This document shows, piece after piece, positions 9,308 through 17,291 of a DNA stretch of 64,000 bases; the stretch's first letter is position 1, and the number at the start of each line of letters is the position of its first letter. The stretch comes from UBA6624 sp964507645 (GTDB lineage Bacteria; UBP7; UBA6624). The position numbers and the translations under genes were made by a program. The stretch spans positions 62,001 through 126,000 of the forward strand of contig CAZDPU010000001.1 in assembly GCA_964507645.1 (NCBI GenBank), given 5' to 3'. The notes under the pieces are model-generated. The model was not told the DNA's origin. It searched no databases and saw only the letters and a program-made list of their open reading frames with translations.

Positions 9308-10372
9308 ATGTTTAGTAAAGTTAAAAAAATAATCAAAGATTCGAATTTAGACTGCATTCTTATTTCAGACCCCGTTCACCTTTCGTGGTTTTCAGGATTT
9401 TTAGGATCAACTGGGATTTTGATCATCACTGAAGAAGGAGGTGTTTTAGGTGTTGATTTTAGATATCATGAAATAGCTCAAGAGTATAAAAAAGATTATC
9501 TTGATGTTTATTGCTGTTCAGAAAAGAATTTACTAAAAAGTACTTTTAAACATCTCTTTGGAAAAGATGAAAAGAGGATTGGATATCTATCTTCAAGAAA
9601 TAGCGAAAAGCAAAAATTGTTATTGCAAAAAAATACAAATGGAAATCTAGTTGCCGTTGATGAAGCTGTTGATTTTGCAAGATCAACAAAAACAGAAGAG
9701 GAATTACGTGGAATTGAAGAAAGTGCAAAATTGAATGCAGCTTTGTTTAATTACATAAAAACAATCATTCAGCCAGGATTTTCAGAAAGAGATTTAGCTT
9801 CTGAGATTATTAAATATGCAATAAAAAATGGTGCTGAAAAAATGGCTTTTGATCCGATAGTTGCATCTGGACCTTATTCATCTAGGCCTCATGCTTCTTT
9901 TACAGACAAGATTCTTGAGGCTGGAGAGCCTTTGACTTTGGATTTGGGAGTTTGTTTGGATGGTTGGATGAGTGACATGACTAGAACATGGCTTGTTCCT
10001 GGTAAAAAACCAAAAAAAGAGTTTTTAGAGATCTTTGAAATTACGAATAATGCAAAAAAAGAAGCAGAAGGAAAGTTGAAAGAATCGGTTTCTGGACATG
10101 AGCTTGATGAAAGTGCAAGGAAGATTATTAGAGATTCTGGATATGGAGAATATTTTGGACATTCTTTAGGGCACGGAGTTGGGAGAGAGGTTCATGAATC
10201 TCCAGGATTGTTTCAAGGTTCAAAAAATATAATGATGAAAAATATGGTTGTTACTATAGAGCCAGGGATTTATATAAAAAACAAATACGGAGTAAGGATA
10301 GAAGATTCTTACATTGTTGGCAAAAATAAATCAAAAAATTTGGGTATAGGTGTTGTTTCTGATTTTTTCTAA
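9308..10372 (+). CDS. pepP: M24 family Xaa-Pro aminopeptidase-like metallopeptidase
   Basis: Cytoplasmic peptidase expected to release an N-terminal residue next to proline. The N-terminal creatinase-like domain spans about residues 1-125 and the pita-bread catalytic domain 130-354. All five metal ligands are visible: D212 (DLGVCLDG), D223 (MSDMTR), H289 (GHSLGHGVG), E318 (TIEPG) and E332 (VRIED). At 354 residues it matches the short PepQ/YpdF type rather than the 440-residue E. coli PepP, so exact substrate preference is uncertain. It heads a plus-strand run that continues to carA. Confidence 0.88.
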   Translation: MFSKVKKIIKDSNLDCILISDPVHLSWFSGFLGSTGILIITEEGGVLGVDFRYHEIAQEYKKDYLDVYCCSEKNLLKSTFKHLFGKDEKRIGYLSSRNSEKQKLLLQKNTNGNLVAVDEAVDFARSTKTEEELRGIEESAKLNAALFNYIKTIIQPGFSERDLASEIIKYAIKNGAEKMAFDPIVASGPYSSRPHASFTDKILEAGEPLTLDLGVCLDGWMSDMTRTWLVPGKKPKKEFLEIFEITNNAKKEAEGKLKESVSGHELDESARKIIRDSGYGEYFGHSLGHGVGREVHESPGLFQGSKNIMMKNMVVTIEPGIYIKNKYGVRIEDSYIVGKNKSKNLGIGVVSDFF

Positions 10373-10380
10373 AATATAAT
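10353..10380 (+). promoter_or_regulatory. putative sigma70-type promoter before the 107-aa gene
   Basis: A perfect TATAAT (10375-10380) is preceded by TTGTTT (10353-10358) with a 16-base spacer. The TATAAT ends only 8 bases before the ATG at 10389, placing the expected start of transcription at or next to the start codon. This is the best promoter-like sequence I saw in the window, and it suggests a leaderless message. Confidence 0.45.
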
Positions 10381-10388
10381 AGATATTT

Positions 10389-10712
10389 ATGCTGGGGGGA
10401 ATTCGAAAAAAGTTTATTATTGAGTACAGGAGGCTCTCAGAGCTTCAAGATTTTCAGTTTTCTGGTGTCATACATGAGGAGGATGGGAAGTTGCTCTTTA
10501 AACACAGGGATATTTTTTCAAATATGTCAAAGAAAGAATTGGAGAAGAAGTCTCTTAAATCTTTAGATGATGTGGTTAGAAAAAAATTTGGTCCTTTAGT
10601 TAACAGGACCACGGCAATTGCAAGTGTCGGATCTTTGGATGAGATTTTCAATCAGTATTTGGCAGTAGCTTTACTGAGAGAAAAGAAGAGCAGAATTTCA
10701 AACCGTAAGTGA
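10389..10712 (+). CDS. hypothetical protein, 107 aa
   Basis: I do not recognise this protein. It is small, soluble and basic, with many charged residues (MSKKELEKKSLKSLDD, REKKSRISNRK) and no signal peptide or membrane helix. The stop overlaps the GTG start of the downstream lyase gene by 4 bases (GTGA), so the two are very likely translationally coupled. A good TATAAT precedes it. No cysteine or histidine cluster suggests metal binding. A regulator or accessory protein of the lyase is possible only from position. Confidence 0.7.
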   Translation: MLGGIRKKFIIEYRRLSELQDFQFSGVIHEEDGKLLFKHRDIFSNMSKKELEKKSLKSLDDVVRKKFGPLVNRTTAIASVGSLDEIFNQYLAVALLREKKSRISNRK

Positions 10713-12079
10713 TTTTTGACAATCCTTCACCATGGAAAATAAAGGCAATAGAGCCTATTCCAAACCCGTCTCCAAAAGAAAGGCTGAAAGCTCTTTCTAA
10801 TTCAGGTTACAACCTTTTCAATATTTCCTCTTCGCTTGTGACGATAGATCTTTTGACCGATTCTGGAACAGGTGCAATGAGCCAAGGTCAATGGAGTGCT
10901 ATTCTCTCTGGAGATGAGTCTTATGCAGGAAGCCAATCTTTTTATTCGCTGAAAAAAAGTGTTGAGGACCTGTTTGGATACAAGGTTGTTATTCCGACAC
11001 ACCAAGGAAGGGCTGCAGAGGATATATTGTTTTCAGCATTTGGAAACAAGGGGAAGGGGGTTGTTAGTAATCACCTTTTTGACACCACCACAGCCCATGC
11101 TTTGGAAGTTGGAATGAAGGTTTTTTCTTGTCTCGACAAAAAAGATAAAACTTTTGGCGGTAATTTTGACTTAGACCTGTTGGAAAAGCATCTCAAAGAA
11201 GAAGAGGTTGAGTTGATAGTTGCTACTGTTACCTGCAACAGTGCTGGAGGGCTTCCCGTAAGTTTAAAAAATCTCCATGCAGTAAAAAAAATTGCTGATT
11301 CTTATTCTGTAAAAATTTGGATTGACATGGCTCGTATTGCTGAAAATAGTTATTTCCAATATTTGAATGGAGAAGGAAAAAGCCCCAAAGCATGCGCACT
11401 TGAAACATGTTCCTTAAGTGATGGAGGATGGATGAGCTCAAAGAAGGATGGTCTTGTGAATATTGGAGGGTTCATTGCTCTTAAGGATAAAAAAAACAAA
11501 GAAAAATATGAACGCTTAGTTGAATTAGAAATCTTGAAAGAGGGTTTTATCACCTATGGAGGATTGGCAGGAAGAGATATGAATGCTTTATCTGTGGGCT
11601 TGGGAGAAGCACTTGATGAGAGGTATCTGAAACATAGGATCAATGAAATCAAGTTTCTTCACACTCAACTTGAAGAGGTTGGAGTTCCGTGTGTAGCCCC
11701 TGGAGGGCATGCAGTCTATATTAATGCTGGAAAATGGCTTCCTCATTTGAGAAGCGAAGACTTTCCAGCACAATCTCTTGCTTTAGCTCTTTATCTTGTG
11801 GCAGGCATAAGGACATCTGAAATAGGAAGCTTATGTGCAGGTAGAGACAATGATGGCAAGCAAATATCTTGTCCTGGAGAGTACTTGCGATTAGCAATTC
11901 CTAGAAGAACTTATACAAGTGACCATTTCATGTACATAAAAAGAGCTTTTGAAATTATTTCTAAAAACAAAGACTCTTTACCTAAGTTAAAATTTCAAAA
12001 GGAGGCAAAGAAGTTAAGACATTTTCAGTCAATCTTTGAAGATTTTTCATGGACACCGTCAAAGTATCTAAATTTATAA
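10709..12079 (+). CDS. tnaA: tryptophanase-like PLP beta-eliminating lyase
   Basis: PLP enzyme of the tryptophanase/tyrosine phenol-lyase family, 456 residues. The PLP lysine is K246 (MSSKKD). Other family residues are Y72 (DESYAG), R101 (HQGR), D206 and the carboxylate-binding IPRR at 397-400. Three positions favour tryptophanase over tyrosine phenol-lyase: FDTT at 124-127, isoleucine at 372 (IRTSEIG) where tyrosine phenol-lyase has its substrate arginine, and H438 (LRHF) matching tryptophanase His463. It would give indole, pyruvate and ammonia. No tryptophan permease or leader peptide is adjacent. The start is GTG in a GTGA overlap with the upstream gene. Substrate is inferred from motifs. 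Confidence 0.8.
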   Translation: MIFDNPSPWKIKAIEPIPNPSPKERLKALSNSGYNLFNISSSLVTIDLLTDSGTGAMSQGQWSAILSGDESYAGSQSFYSLKKSVEDLFGYKVVIPTHQGRAAEDILFSAFGNKGKGVVSNHLFDTTTAHALEVGMKVFSCLDKKDKTFGGNFDLDLLEKHLKEEEVELIVATVTCNSAGGLPVSLKNLHAVKKIADSYSVKIWIDMARIAENSYFQYLNGEGKSPKACALETCSLSDGGWMSSKKDGLVNIGGFIALKDKKNKEKYERLVELEILKEGFITYGGLAGRDMNALSVGLGEALDERYLKHRINEIKFLHTQLEEVGVPCVAPGGHAVYINAGKWLPHLRSEDFPAQSLALALYLVAGIRTSEIGSLCAGRDNDGKQISCPGEYLRLAIPRRTYTSDHFMYIKRAFEIISKNKDSLPKLKFQKEAKKLRHFQSIFEDFSWTPSKYLNL

Positions 12080-12519
12080 GCTGCAGTTCTTCAGAAGCTT
12101 TAACCCTGGCAATGAATCCAGAGTTGATAGCTGAAGAAATGCCTGGAATCAAATCAGTTAATATTTTAAAGAAGGAAAAGATAGAAGGTTGTTCCGTACA
12201 GACTGTTTCATGGAAGGGGGTTCTTGAAGCAGGGCCAATAAAAAAAGACTTAAATTGGATTGAAGAGGATATCTGGAATCTGGATTCAAAAATTTGTGAA
12301 TTTTCTCAGATAGAAGGTTCTTTTAAAATTTATAAAGGTTCTTGGATTTTTGAAGATTCTGGTAAGGGTTGTGAATCTTCTATGATTCTTGAATACGATG
12401 CTGGAGTCCCCTTGGTAGGCCCCCTTATAGACAAGCTGATTAAAAAGGTGGTTATTGAAAATTTAGAAGCTCTCTTGAACGCCCTTGCTCAAGTTGCTGA
12501 AAAAAATGAAAGAAACTGA
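12049..12519 (+). CDS. SRPBCC (START/CoxG-like) domain protein
   Basis: 156-residue protein resembling the SRPBCC ligand-binding fold: an N-terminal strand, a MNPELIAEEMPGI segment like the CoxG/polyketide-cyclase 'P-G' region, a series of beta strands with alternating hydrophobics, and a long C-terminal helix (IDKLIKKVVIENLEALLNAL). Such proteins bind hydrophobic or aromatic ligands. It overlaps the tryptophanase-like gene by 31 bases and thiL by 14, so it is embedded in the operon. Linking it to indole is tempting but only positional. The first ATG is kept because the next one would remove strand 1. Confidence 0.65.
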   Translation: MDTVKVSKFISCSSSEALTLAMNPELIAEEMPGIKSVNILKKEKIEGCSVQTVSWKGVLEAGPIKKDLNWIEEDIWNLDSKICEFSQIEGSFKIYKGSWIFEDSGKGCESSMILEYDAGVPLVGPLIDKLIKKVVIENLEALLNALAQVAEKNERN

Positions 12520-13402
12520 AGTAGTCAGGTTAATCAAAAAAAAATTTCCATTAACTGGAGATGATTCTTATTGGGAAAAAGGAGGAATTGCAATTTCTGT
12601 CGATTCCTCAATACAAGGAAGACATTTTCTTTTAGACAGAAAGAACTGGGTCGAAGAGGGTGTTTGGAATGCCGTTGCAGGCTCTATAACGGATGTAGCT
12701 GCCGTTGGTTCTAGGCCTGAAATGATATTGACATCTTTTTGTTTTCCTGATGGTATCAAGGATTCAATTATAAAAAGAGCTTTAGATTCCCTTGAGGAGG
12801 TTGCAGATTTTTTTTCACTAAAAGTTGTTGGGGGAGATTTATCAAGGACATCTAAAGATATTATTTTTTCCGTTACCGTGGTTGGATTCAGTGCTGTTGG
12901 TCCTGGTTTATCAGGTGCGAAAGAGGGGGACCTGATAGGCGTTACAGGATATCCTGGAAAAAGGCCGTTGGGGTGGTATCTTGCAATAAATAAAATTTCA
13001 GAAAGGGGTAACCTTGTTGAAGAAGCTTTGAAGCCAAAACCAAATGTAAGCTTTCCATTAAAGATTGCAAAAATTGTTTCTTCAATGACAGACATAACTG
13101 ATGGTCTAGGATTTGATCTTATGAACATATGTAAGAATTCAAGTGTAAACCCAAATATTTTTAAAGAAATACCGTCTTCTTCTCTAATGAAAAAAGTATT
13201 TCTGGATTTGAATCTAAGTAGTGAAAATTTCTACAAACAGGGTGGGGATTATGAATATCTTTTTACTTTTAACGAAAAGCATGAGAAGGAAATAAAGGAC
13301 ATTTCAATAAAAGAAAAATTGCCTTTTTCGGTTATTGGAAAAATTGAGAATGGAAATATTCCAGAATGGTATGGAAAAGGAAGTGAGATAATTTGGCCTT
13401 AG
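12506..13402 (+). CDS. thiL: thiamine-monophosphate kinase
   Basis: Phosphorylates thiamine monophosphate to thiamine diphosphate. Motifs in order are GDDSYW near residue 18, SVDSSIQGRHF (canonical D-x-x-VEGxHF), SITDVAAVGSRPEM, GGDLSR and TDITDGLGFDL. These are the nucleotide- and Mg-binding blocks of the AIR synthase/ThiL superfamily. An in-frame TTG lies seven codons upstream, but the ATG at 12506 fits the family N-terminus, giving 298 residues. The 3' end overlaps tsaE by 10 bases. No other thiamine gene is nearby. Confidence 0.9.
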   Translation: MKETEVVRLIKKKFPLTGDDSYWEKGGIAISVDSSIQGRHFLLDRKNWVEEGVWNAVAGSITDVAAVGSRPEMILTSFCFPDGIKDSIIKRALDSLEEVADFFSLKVVGGDLSRTSKDIIFSVTVVGFSAVGPGLSGAKEGDLIGVTGYPGKRPLGWYLAINKISERGNLVEEALKPKPNVSFPLKIAKIVSSMTDITDGLGFDLMNICKNSSVNPNIFKEIPSSSLMKKVFLDLNLSSENFYKQGGDYEYLFTFNEKHEKEIKDISIKEKLPFSVIGKIENGNIPEWYGKGSEIIWP

Positions 13403-13800
13403 TTAGCAAAAGTGTTCAAGAAACTCATGATATAGCAAAGAGTATTTCAAAAAAATTCAAAAAAGGAGATATTGTTTTTTTAGAAGGTGAACTTGGTGCT
13501 GGAAAAACAGAAATGGTCAAGGGCTTTGTTAAATCTTTAGGTGGAAAGTCAGAAGATGTGCAATCTCCCACTTATTTATCTGCTTTGAATTATTTAACAA
13601 AAAAAGGACCAGTAATCCATATTGATTTTTATAAGTATCAAAAAAATACGGATTTTTTTAAATCTTTTATTTCAGAATTTTTAGAAGAAGATCCGTATTT
13701 GATTTTTATTGAATGGGGAAGAGGTTTGGGTGAAGGGTTTTTAAGGATAAGAATTGAGGAAGAAAACAAAAAAAGATACATTACCGTTTTTCAAAAATGA
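13393..13800 (+). CDS. tsaE: tRNA t6A biosynthesis ATPase TsaE
   Basis: ATPase partner of TsaB and TsaD in threonylcarbamoyl-adenosine (t6A37) tRNA modification. The 135-residue protein has Walker A GELGAGKT at 32-39, the SPTY segment, and IEWGRGL near the C-terminal third (canonical IEWxERL). The start is TTG, overlapping thiL; no better start is available. It overlaps tsaB by 4 bases, so two of the three bacterial t6A proteins are made together. tsaD and tsaC are not in the window. Confidence 0.92.
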   Translation: MALVSKSVQETHDIAKSISKKFKKGDIVFLEGELGAGKTEMVKGFVKSLGGKSEDVQSPTYLSALNYLTKKGPVIHIDFYKYQKNTDFFKSFISEFLEEDPYLIFIEWGRGLGEGFLRIRIEEENKKRYITVFQK

Positions 13801-14417
13801 AGAAAAATAAAACTTGGCTAATTTTAGATCCAACAGGACCCTTGTCAGGGTTTGCTGTAGCTGAAGGAAAATCTGTCGTTGGTTCGAAGGTTTTTAAGTC
13901 AAATTTTTTATTTGAGAACTTGTTAAAGATAAGGTCTTTTTTCGAAAAATTAAATAGGAGTATTGATGACCTGGAAGGAGTCATCCTTGTGAATGGACCA
14001 GGGTCCATAATGGGTCTAAGGATAGCATTCTCTTGGTTGAAAGGTTTTTTCTACAATAAAAAATTGAAGTTTAAAACCGTTTCTAGCCTGGATACTCTTT
14101 GGTTTTGTGCTGGAAAGGAACAGCCTTCCTGGACAATGATTAACTCGATTAGAGATGAGGTTTTTTTTTCATTTAATGGCTCTTCTCCAAGTGTGATAAA
14201 AAAATCTGAAATTATTAAAAAGATTTTGAAAAATCCTGGTTTGTGTATTGGAGATTTTCCAAATGATGTTTTAAAAACAAAAGGAGTAAAGACTCTGCCT
14301 GTAAAACTTCCTCAATTTGAAGCTGTCTGGATGTTTTTTGACCTTATTGAAGAGAAAGATATTTTGAAAACAGAACCTTTAATACTGTATTCATTCCCTG
14401 GTGCAAATATAGAATAG
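13797..14417 (+). CDS. tsaB: tRNA t6A biosynthesis protein TsaB
   Basis: Non-catalytic scaffold of the TsaBDE complex, an inactive ASKHA-fold relative of TsaD. It has a LDPTGP strand (canonical LDTS), VNGPGSIMGLRIA (canonical GPGSFTGLRIG) and a divergent SIRDEVFFSF segment (canonical DARRGEVY). The sequence is diverged, but its overlap with tsaE (ATGA) supports the call. At 206 residues it is within the usual range. Confidence 0.85.
   Translation: MKKNKTWLILDPTGPLSGFAVAEGKSVVGSKVFKSNFLFENLLKIRSFFEKLNRSIDDLEGVILVNGPGSIMGLRIAFSWLKGFFYNKKLKFKTVSSLDTLWFCAGKEQPSWTMINSIRDEVFFSFNGSSPSVIKKSEIIKKILKNPGLCIGDFPNDVLKTKGVKTLPVKLPQFEAVWMFFDLIEEKDILKTEPLILYSFPGANIE
14410..14415 (+). promoter_or_regulatory. 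putative -10 element for the acyl-CoA dehydrogenase gene
   Basis: TAGAAT overlaps the end of tsaB and ends 7 bases before the ATG at 14423. No Shine-Dalgarno sequence fits between them. It could give a leaderless transcript within the operon. Confidence 0.3.
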
Positions 14418-14422
14418 TAATT

Positions 14423-15571
14423 ATGGATAATCAGATTATTGATCGAATCAGGAACTTGGCATCAAAACTTGCAGAAAGTTTTTTGAAGCCCGGGTTGATT
14501 GAAGCTGATGAAAAGGAAATTTTCAGAAAAGAAATTTTTAAAAACTTAGCCTCAAAGGGGATGATGGGTTTAGGCTTTCCGCAGGAATTTGCCGGAATGG
14601 GTCTTCCCCCATCTGCTTTCTTGACAGCTGTCCAAGAGTTTTCTTATTTCGATCCAGGCATGGCGGTAACAATATCAGTTCATTCTGGACTTTGTGGAGG
14701 GGTTATTTCAAGGCATGGTTCTGAAGAAATGAAAAAAGAATGGCTTCCCAAGATAGCTAAAGGAGATGTCATAGGGGCATACTCTCTAACCGAAAATCAT
14801 GCAGGAAGCGATCCTTCCTCAATGAAAACAACTGCAACATGGAAGGATGGGGGTTGGGTTATAGAGGGAGAAAAGGTTTGGATAACCTCAGGGTCTGTTG
14901 CTGATTTTAGTATCTTGTATGCCAACACTGTGAAGGATGGCAGTAACTTAGGGATATCTGCATTTTTGGTCCCTCATGGTTCAAAGGGCTTTTCTTCAGA
15001 AAAAATAAATGGAAAATTAGGAATGAGAACAAGTGACTCTTCAATCATTGTTTTTGAGAATGTTTTTGTTTCCGAGTCTATGGTTATAGGGAAAATTGGA
15101 AAAGGTTTGTCTATTGCATTAGAAGGTCTTGATTATGGGAGGCTTGGCATTTCTGCAGTTTCTTTAGGGATCCACAGAGCTTCTTTTGACTCAATGGTCA
15201 AGTACTCACAAGAAAGAGAGCAGTTTGGAAAACCAATTGCATCTTTTCAACTTATTCAAGAGATGATTGCGGATGTTGCAACAAACCTTGAAGCAGGGGA
15301 TTTGCTTTTCAAGAAAGCAATAGAAAAATTAGAAAATGGAGAAAATTTTACGAAAGAAGCTGCAATAGCAAAGCTCTTTACAAGTGAGTCTGCAATAAAA
15401 GCAGCTGATAGATGTGTCCAAGTTCATGGGGGTTATGGGTATTCAAATGAATTTCCAGCTGAAAGGTTTTATAGGGATTCAAGGGTTTTGACAATTTTTG
15501 AAGGAACTAGTGAAATTCATAAGTTGTTAATTGGAAGATTGTTAACCGGAATAGACGCTTTTAGAAATTAA
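14423..15571 (+). CDS. acyl-CoA dehydrogenase
   Basis: FAD-dependent oxidation of acyl-CoA to enoyl-CoA in the cytoplasm, with electrons normally passed to ETF. The 382-residue protein has the three-part fold: an N-terminal helical domain, a middle beta domain with YSLTENHAGSD and KVWITSG, and a C-terminal helical domain with QFGKPIASFQ, VQVHGGYGYS and IFEGTSEIHK. The catalytic glutamate is E360 in EGTSEI, placing it with short/medium-chain enzymes. No ETF, thiolase or CoA ligase gene is adjacent, so the pathway (fatty acid or branched-chain amino acid) is open. Confidence 0.93.
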   Translation: MDNQIIDRIRNLASKLAESFLKPGLIEADEKEIFRKEIFKNLASKGMMGLGFPQEFAGMGLPPSAFLTAVQEFSYFDPGMAVTISVHSGLCGGVISRHGSEEMKKEWLPKIAKGDVIGAYSLTENHAGSDPSSMKTTATWKDGGWVIEGEKVWITSGSVADFSILYANTVKDGSNLGISAFLVPHGSKGFSSEKINGKLGMRTSDSSIIVFENVFVSESMVIGKIGKGLSIALEGLDYGRLGISAVSLGIHRASFDSMVKYSQEREQFGKPIASFQLIQEMIADVATNLEAGDLLFKKAIEKLENGENFTKEAAIAKLFTSESAIKAADRCVQVHGGYGYSNEFPAERFYRDSRVLTIFEGTSEIHKLLIGRLLTGIDAFRN

Positions 15572-15575
15572 GGAT

Positions 15576-15581
15576 TAGAAT
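15576..15581 (+). promoter_or_regulatory. putative -10 element for rpsT
   Basis: TAGAAT ends 7 bases before the rpsT ATG. A TAGACG at 15552-15557 could serve as a -35 with an 18-base spacer. The AGAGGA just before the ATG is too close to the start codon to act as a normal ribosome binding site. Confidence 0.35.
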
Positions 15582-15588
15582 TAGAGGA

Positions 15589-15951
15589 ATGGTAAAACCA
15601 ATTGGTGCTTTGAATAAAAGAGCTAGACAAGCTCTTGGAAAAAGGGATTTAAATAGACAACATAGGTCTAAATTAAGATCTGCTTTAAGAAAGGCCCAAG
15701 AAGCTATAGATGCAAAATCAGATGATTCTTTTGAAGTTGTAAAGGAAGTTGTTTCTTTGGCTGCTCATTCAGCTTCTAAAGGTGTAATTCACAAAAATAA
15801 AGCTTCAAGAATATCTTCAAGGCTTATGAAAAAGTTAAATGTTGCTGGTTTGGCCAAGGCAACAAAGGCCAAGGCAACAAAGGCCAAGGCAACAAAGGCC
15901 AAGGCAACAAAGGCCAAGACAACAAAGGCCAAGACAACAAAGGCCAAATAG
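15589..15951 (+). CDS. rpsT: 30S ribosomal protein S20 with a tandem-repeat lysine tail
   Basis: Binds 16S rRNA near the base of the small subunit. The first 90 residues match S20: the KRARQALGKRDLNRQHRSKLRSA block, helical SFEVVKEVVSLA, and HKNKASRISSRLMKK near the usual C-terminus. Normal S20 is about 87 residues; this one has 120. The extra tail is six copies of a five-residue K-A-T-K-A type unit, encoded by near-identical 15-base repeats. The tail is highly basic and probably disordered, and could add RNA contacts. glyQS begins 3 bases after the stop. Confidence 0.95.
   Translation: MVKPIGALNKRARQALGKRDLNRQHRSKLRSALRKAQEAIDAKSDDSFEVVKEVVSLAAHSASKGVIHKNKASRISSRLMKKLNVAGLAKATKAKATKAKATKAKATKAKTTKAKTTKAK
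15856..15945 (+). repeat. six tandem 15-bp repeats in the rpsT 3' end
   Basis: Six direct copies of AAGGCAACAAAGGCC; the last two carry a single G-to-A change (AAGACA). All are in frame, so copy-number changes would lengthen or shorten the S20 tail by five residues without a frameshift. Confidence 0.97.
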
Positions 15952-15954
15952 GCT

Positions 15955-17241
15955 ATGCCCGACCTTTCAGAGGTTATATCTTTTTGTTCTAGAAAGGGGT
16001 TCATAAATCAAAGTAGTGAAATCTATGGAGGCTTGTCAGGATGTTATGACTATGGTCCAAATGGTTCTCAGCTTAAAAGAAGAATTGAAAACATATGGTG
16101 GAGTGAGAATGTTGAAAATAGCGATAATATAGTTGGTTTTGACTCTTCAATACTCATGAGAAATGAAGCATGGGAGGCAAGTGGTCATGTTTCCGGATTT
16201 CATGATCCAATGGTTGATTGCAGAAAATGTAAATCCAGATATAGAGCAGATCAAATTAACGTAAATGAAAGTTGTCCTGATTGCGGAGAAAAAGATTGGA
16301 CTGATATTCGCCAATTCAACCTTATGCTTTCTACAAAGATTGGAGCAATGGAAGATTCTTCAAAAAAAGTTTATTTGAGACCTGAAACTGCACAGGGTAT
16401 TTTTGTTAATGCTATAAATGTCGCTAGAAACTCAAGGCTAACTGTCCCTTTTGGAATAGCTCAAATTGGAAAATCTTTTAGAAATGAAATAACACCAAGG
16501 AATTTTCTTTTCAGGGTTAGAGAGTTTACACAAATGGAATTAGAATTTTTTTGCCATCCTGATGAGGCTTCTGATCTTTTTGAGGACTGGTGCTCTAAGA
16601 GAATGTCTTTTTACAAGGATTCTTTAGGTATCGACAGTAATAATTTACATTTTAGAGATCACGAAAATGATGAACTAGCACATTATGCTGTTTCGTGCAG
16701 AGATATTGAATATGATTTTCCATTTGGGGTAAAAGAACTTGAAGGCATTGCGAATAGGGGTGATTTTGATTTAAAGCAGCATATGAAATATAGTAAAAAA
16801 AATCTTACTTTGTCACACCCAGAAAAGGGGAAGTTTGTTCCAGCGGTTGTTGAGTCTTCAGCTGGTGTTGACAGGACGCTACTGGCTGTTATTTGTGATT
16901 CTCTTGACACATCTGATCCAAGCCATGTCATCCTTAAGATAGATCCTCGTCTTGCAAATACACAGGTTGCCATTCTTCCTTTGGTTAAAAAGGATGGTAT
17001 GCCAGAAAAAGCATTTGAGATTGAAAAAAATCTTAAAAAATCTTATAGAAAAAAAGTGGAAATTTCAGGTTCGATAGGTAAAAGGTATTACAGAGAAGAT
17101 GAAAATGGAACTCCGGTTTGTGTTACTGTTGATGGCGATACTGGCTCTGACAATTCTGTTACAGTTAGATACAGAGATACAGGAAAACAGGATAGGGTGA
17201 AAATAGACTCATTGAATGAATTATTGTCGAGGGTGTTTTAA
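15955..17241 (+). CDS. glyQS: glycyl-tRNA synthetase, single-chain alpha2 type
   Basis: Class II aminoacyl-tRNA synthetase that charges tRNA-Gly. This is the eukaryote/archaea-like alpha2 form rather than the bacterial GlyQ+GlyS tetramer: IYGGLSGCYDYGPNG at the N-terminus, a zinc insertion with C89, C92, C107 and C110, RPETAQGIF (motif 2 region), FRNEITPRNFLFRVREFTQMELEFF, and ESSAGVDRTLLA near motif 3. The anticodon-binding domain follows. It has 428 residues, slightly short for the family. It begins 3 bases after rpsT and is probably co-transcribed with it. Confidence 0.95.
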   Translation: MPDLSEVISFCSRKGFINQSSEIYGGLSGCYDYGPNGSQLKRRIENIWWSENVENSDNIVGFDSSILMRNEAWEASGHVSGFHDPMVDCRKCKSRYRADQINVNESCPDCGEKDWTDIRQFNLMLSTKIGAMEDSSKKVYLRPETAQGIFVNAINVARNSRLTVPFGIAQIGKSFRNEITPRNFLFRVREFTQMELEFFCHPDEASDLFEDWCSKRMSFYKDSLGIDSNNLHFRDHENDELAHYAVSCRDIEYDFPFGVKELEGIANRGDFDLKQHMKYSKKNLTLSHPEKGKFVPAVVESSAGVDRTLLAVICDSLDTSDPSHVILKIDPRLANTQVAILPLVKKDGMPEKAFEIEKNLKKSYRKKVEISGSIGKRYYREDENGTPVCVTVDGDTGSDNSVTVRYRDTGKQDRVKIDSLNELLSRVF

Positions 17242-17284
17242 AAGAAAGTAGAATGACAAGTTAGATTTTTTAAAATTAAAGGAG
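17224..17284 (+). promoter_or_regulatory. putative promoter and Shine-Dalgarno sequence of hppA
   Basis: TTGTCG (17224-17229) and TAGAAT (17249-17254) form a weak promoter-like pair with a 19-base spacer overlapping the glyQS end. AAAGGAG at 17278-17284 is a clear ribosome binding site 7 bases before the hppA ATG. This is one of the few strong Shine-Dalgarno sequences in the window. Confidence 0.35.
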
Positions 17285-17291
17285 AAATTAA

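Noticed and set aside
10709..12079. Tyrosine phenol-lyase instead of tryptophanase
   Set aside because: The arginine that binds the phenol in tyrosine phenol-lyase is isoleucine here, and the C-terminal His typical of tryptophanase is present.
12568..13128. 186-codon minus-strand open frame inside thiL
   Set aside because: thiL on the plus strand has all family motifs; the antisense product has none.
15856..15945. CRISPR-like array
   Set aside because: The repeats are contiguous without spacers and lie in frame within rpsT.
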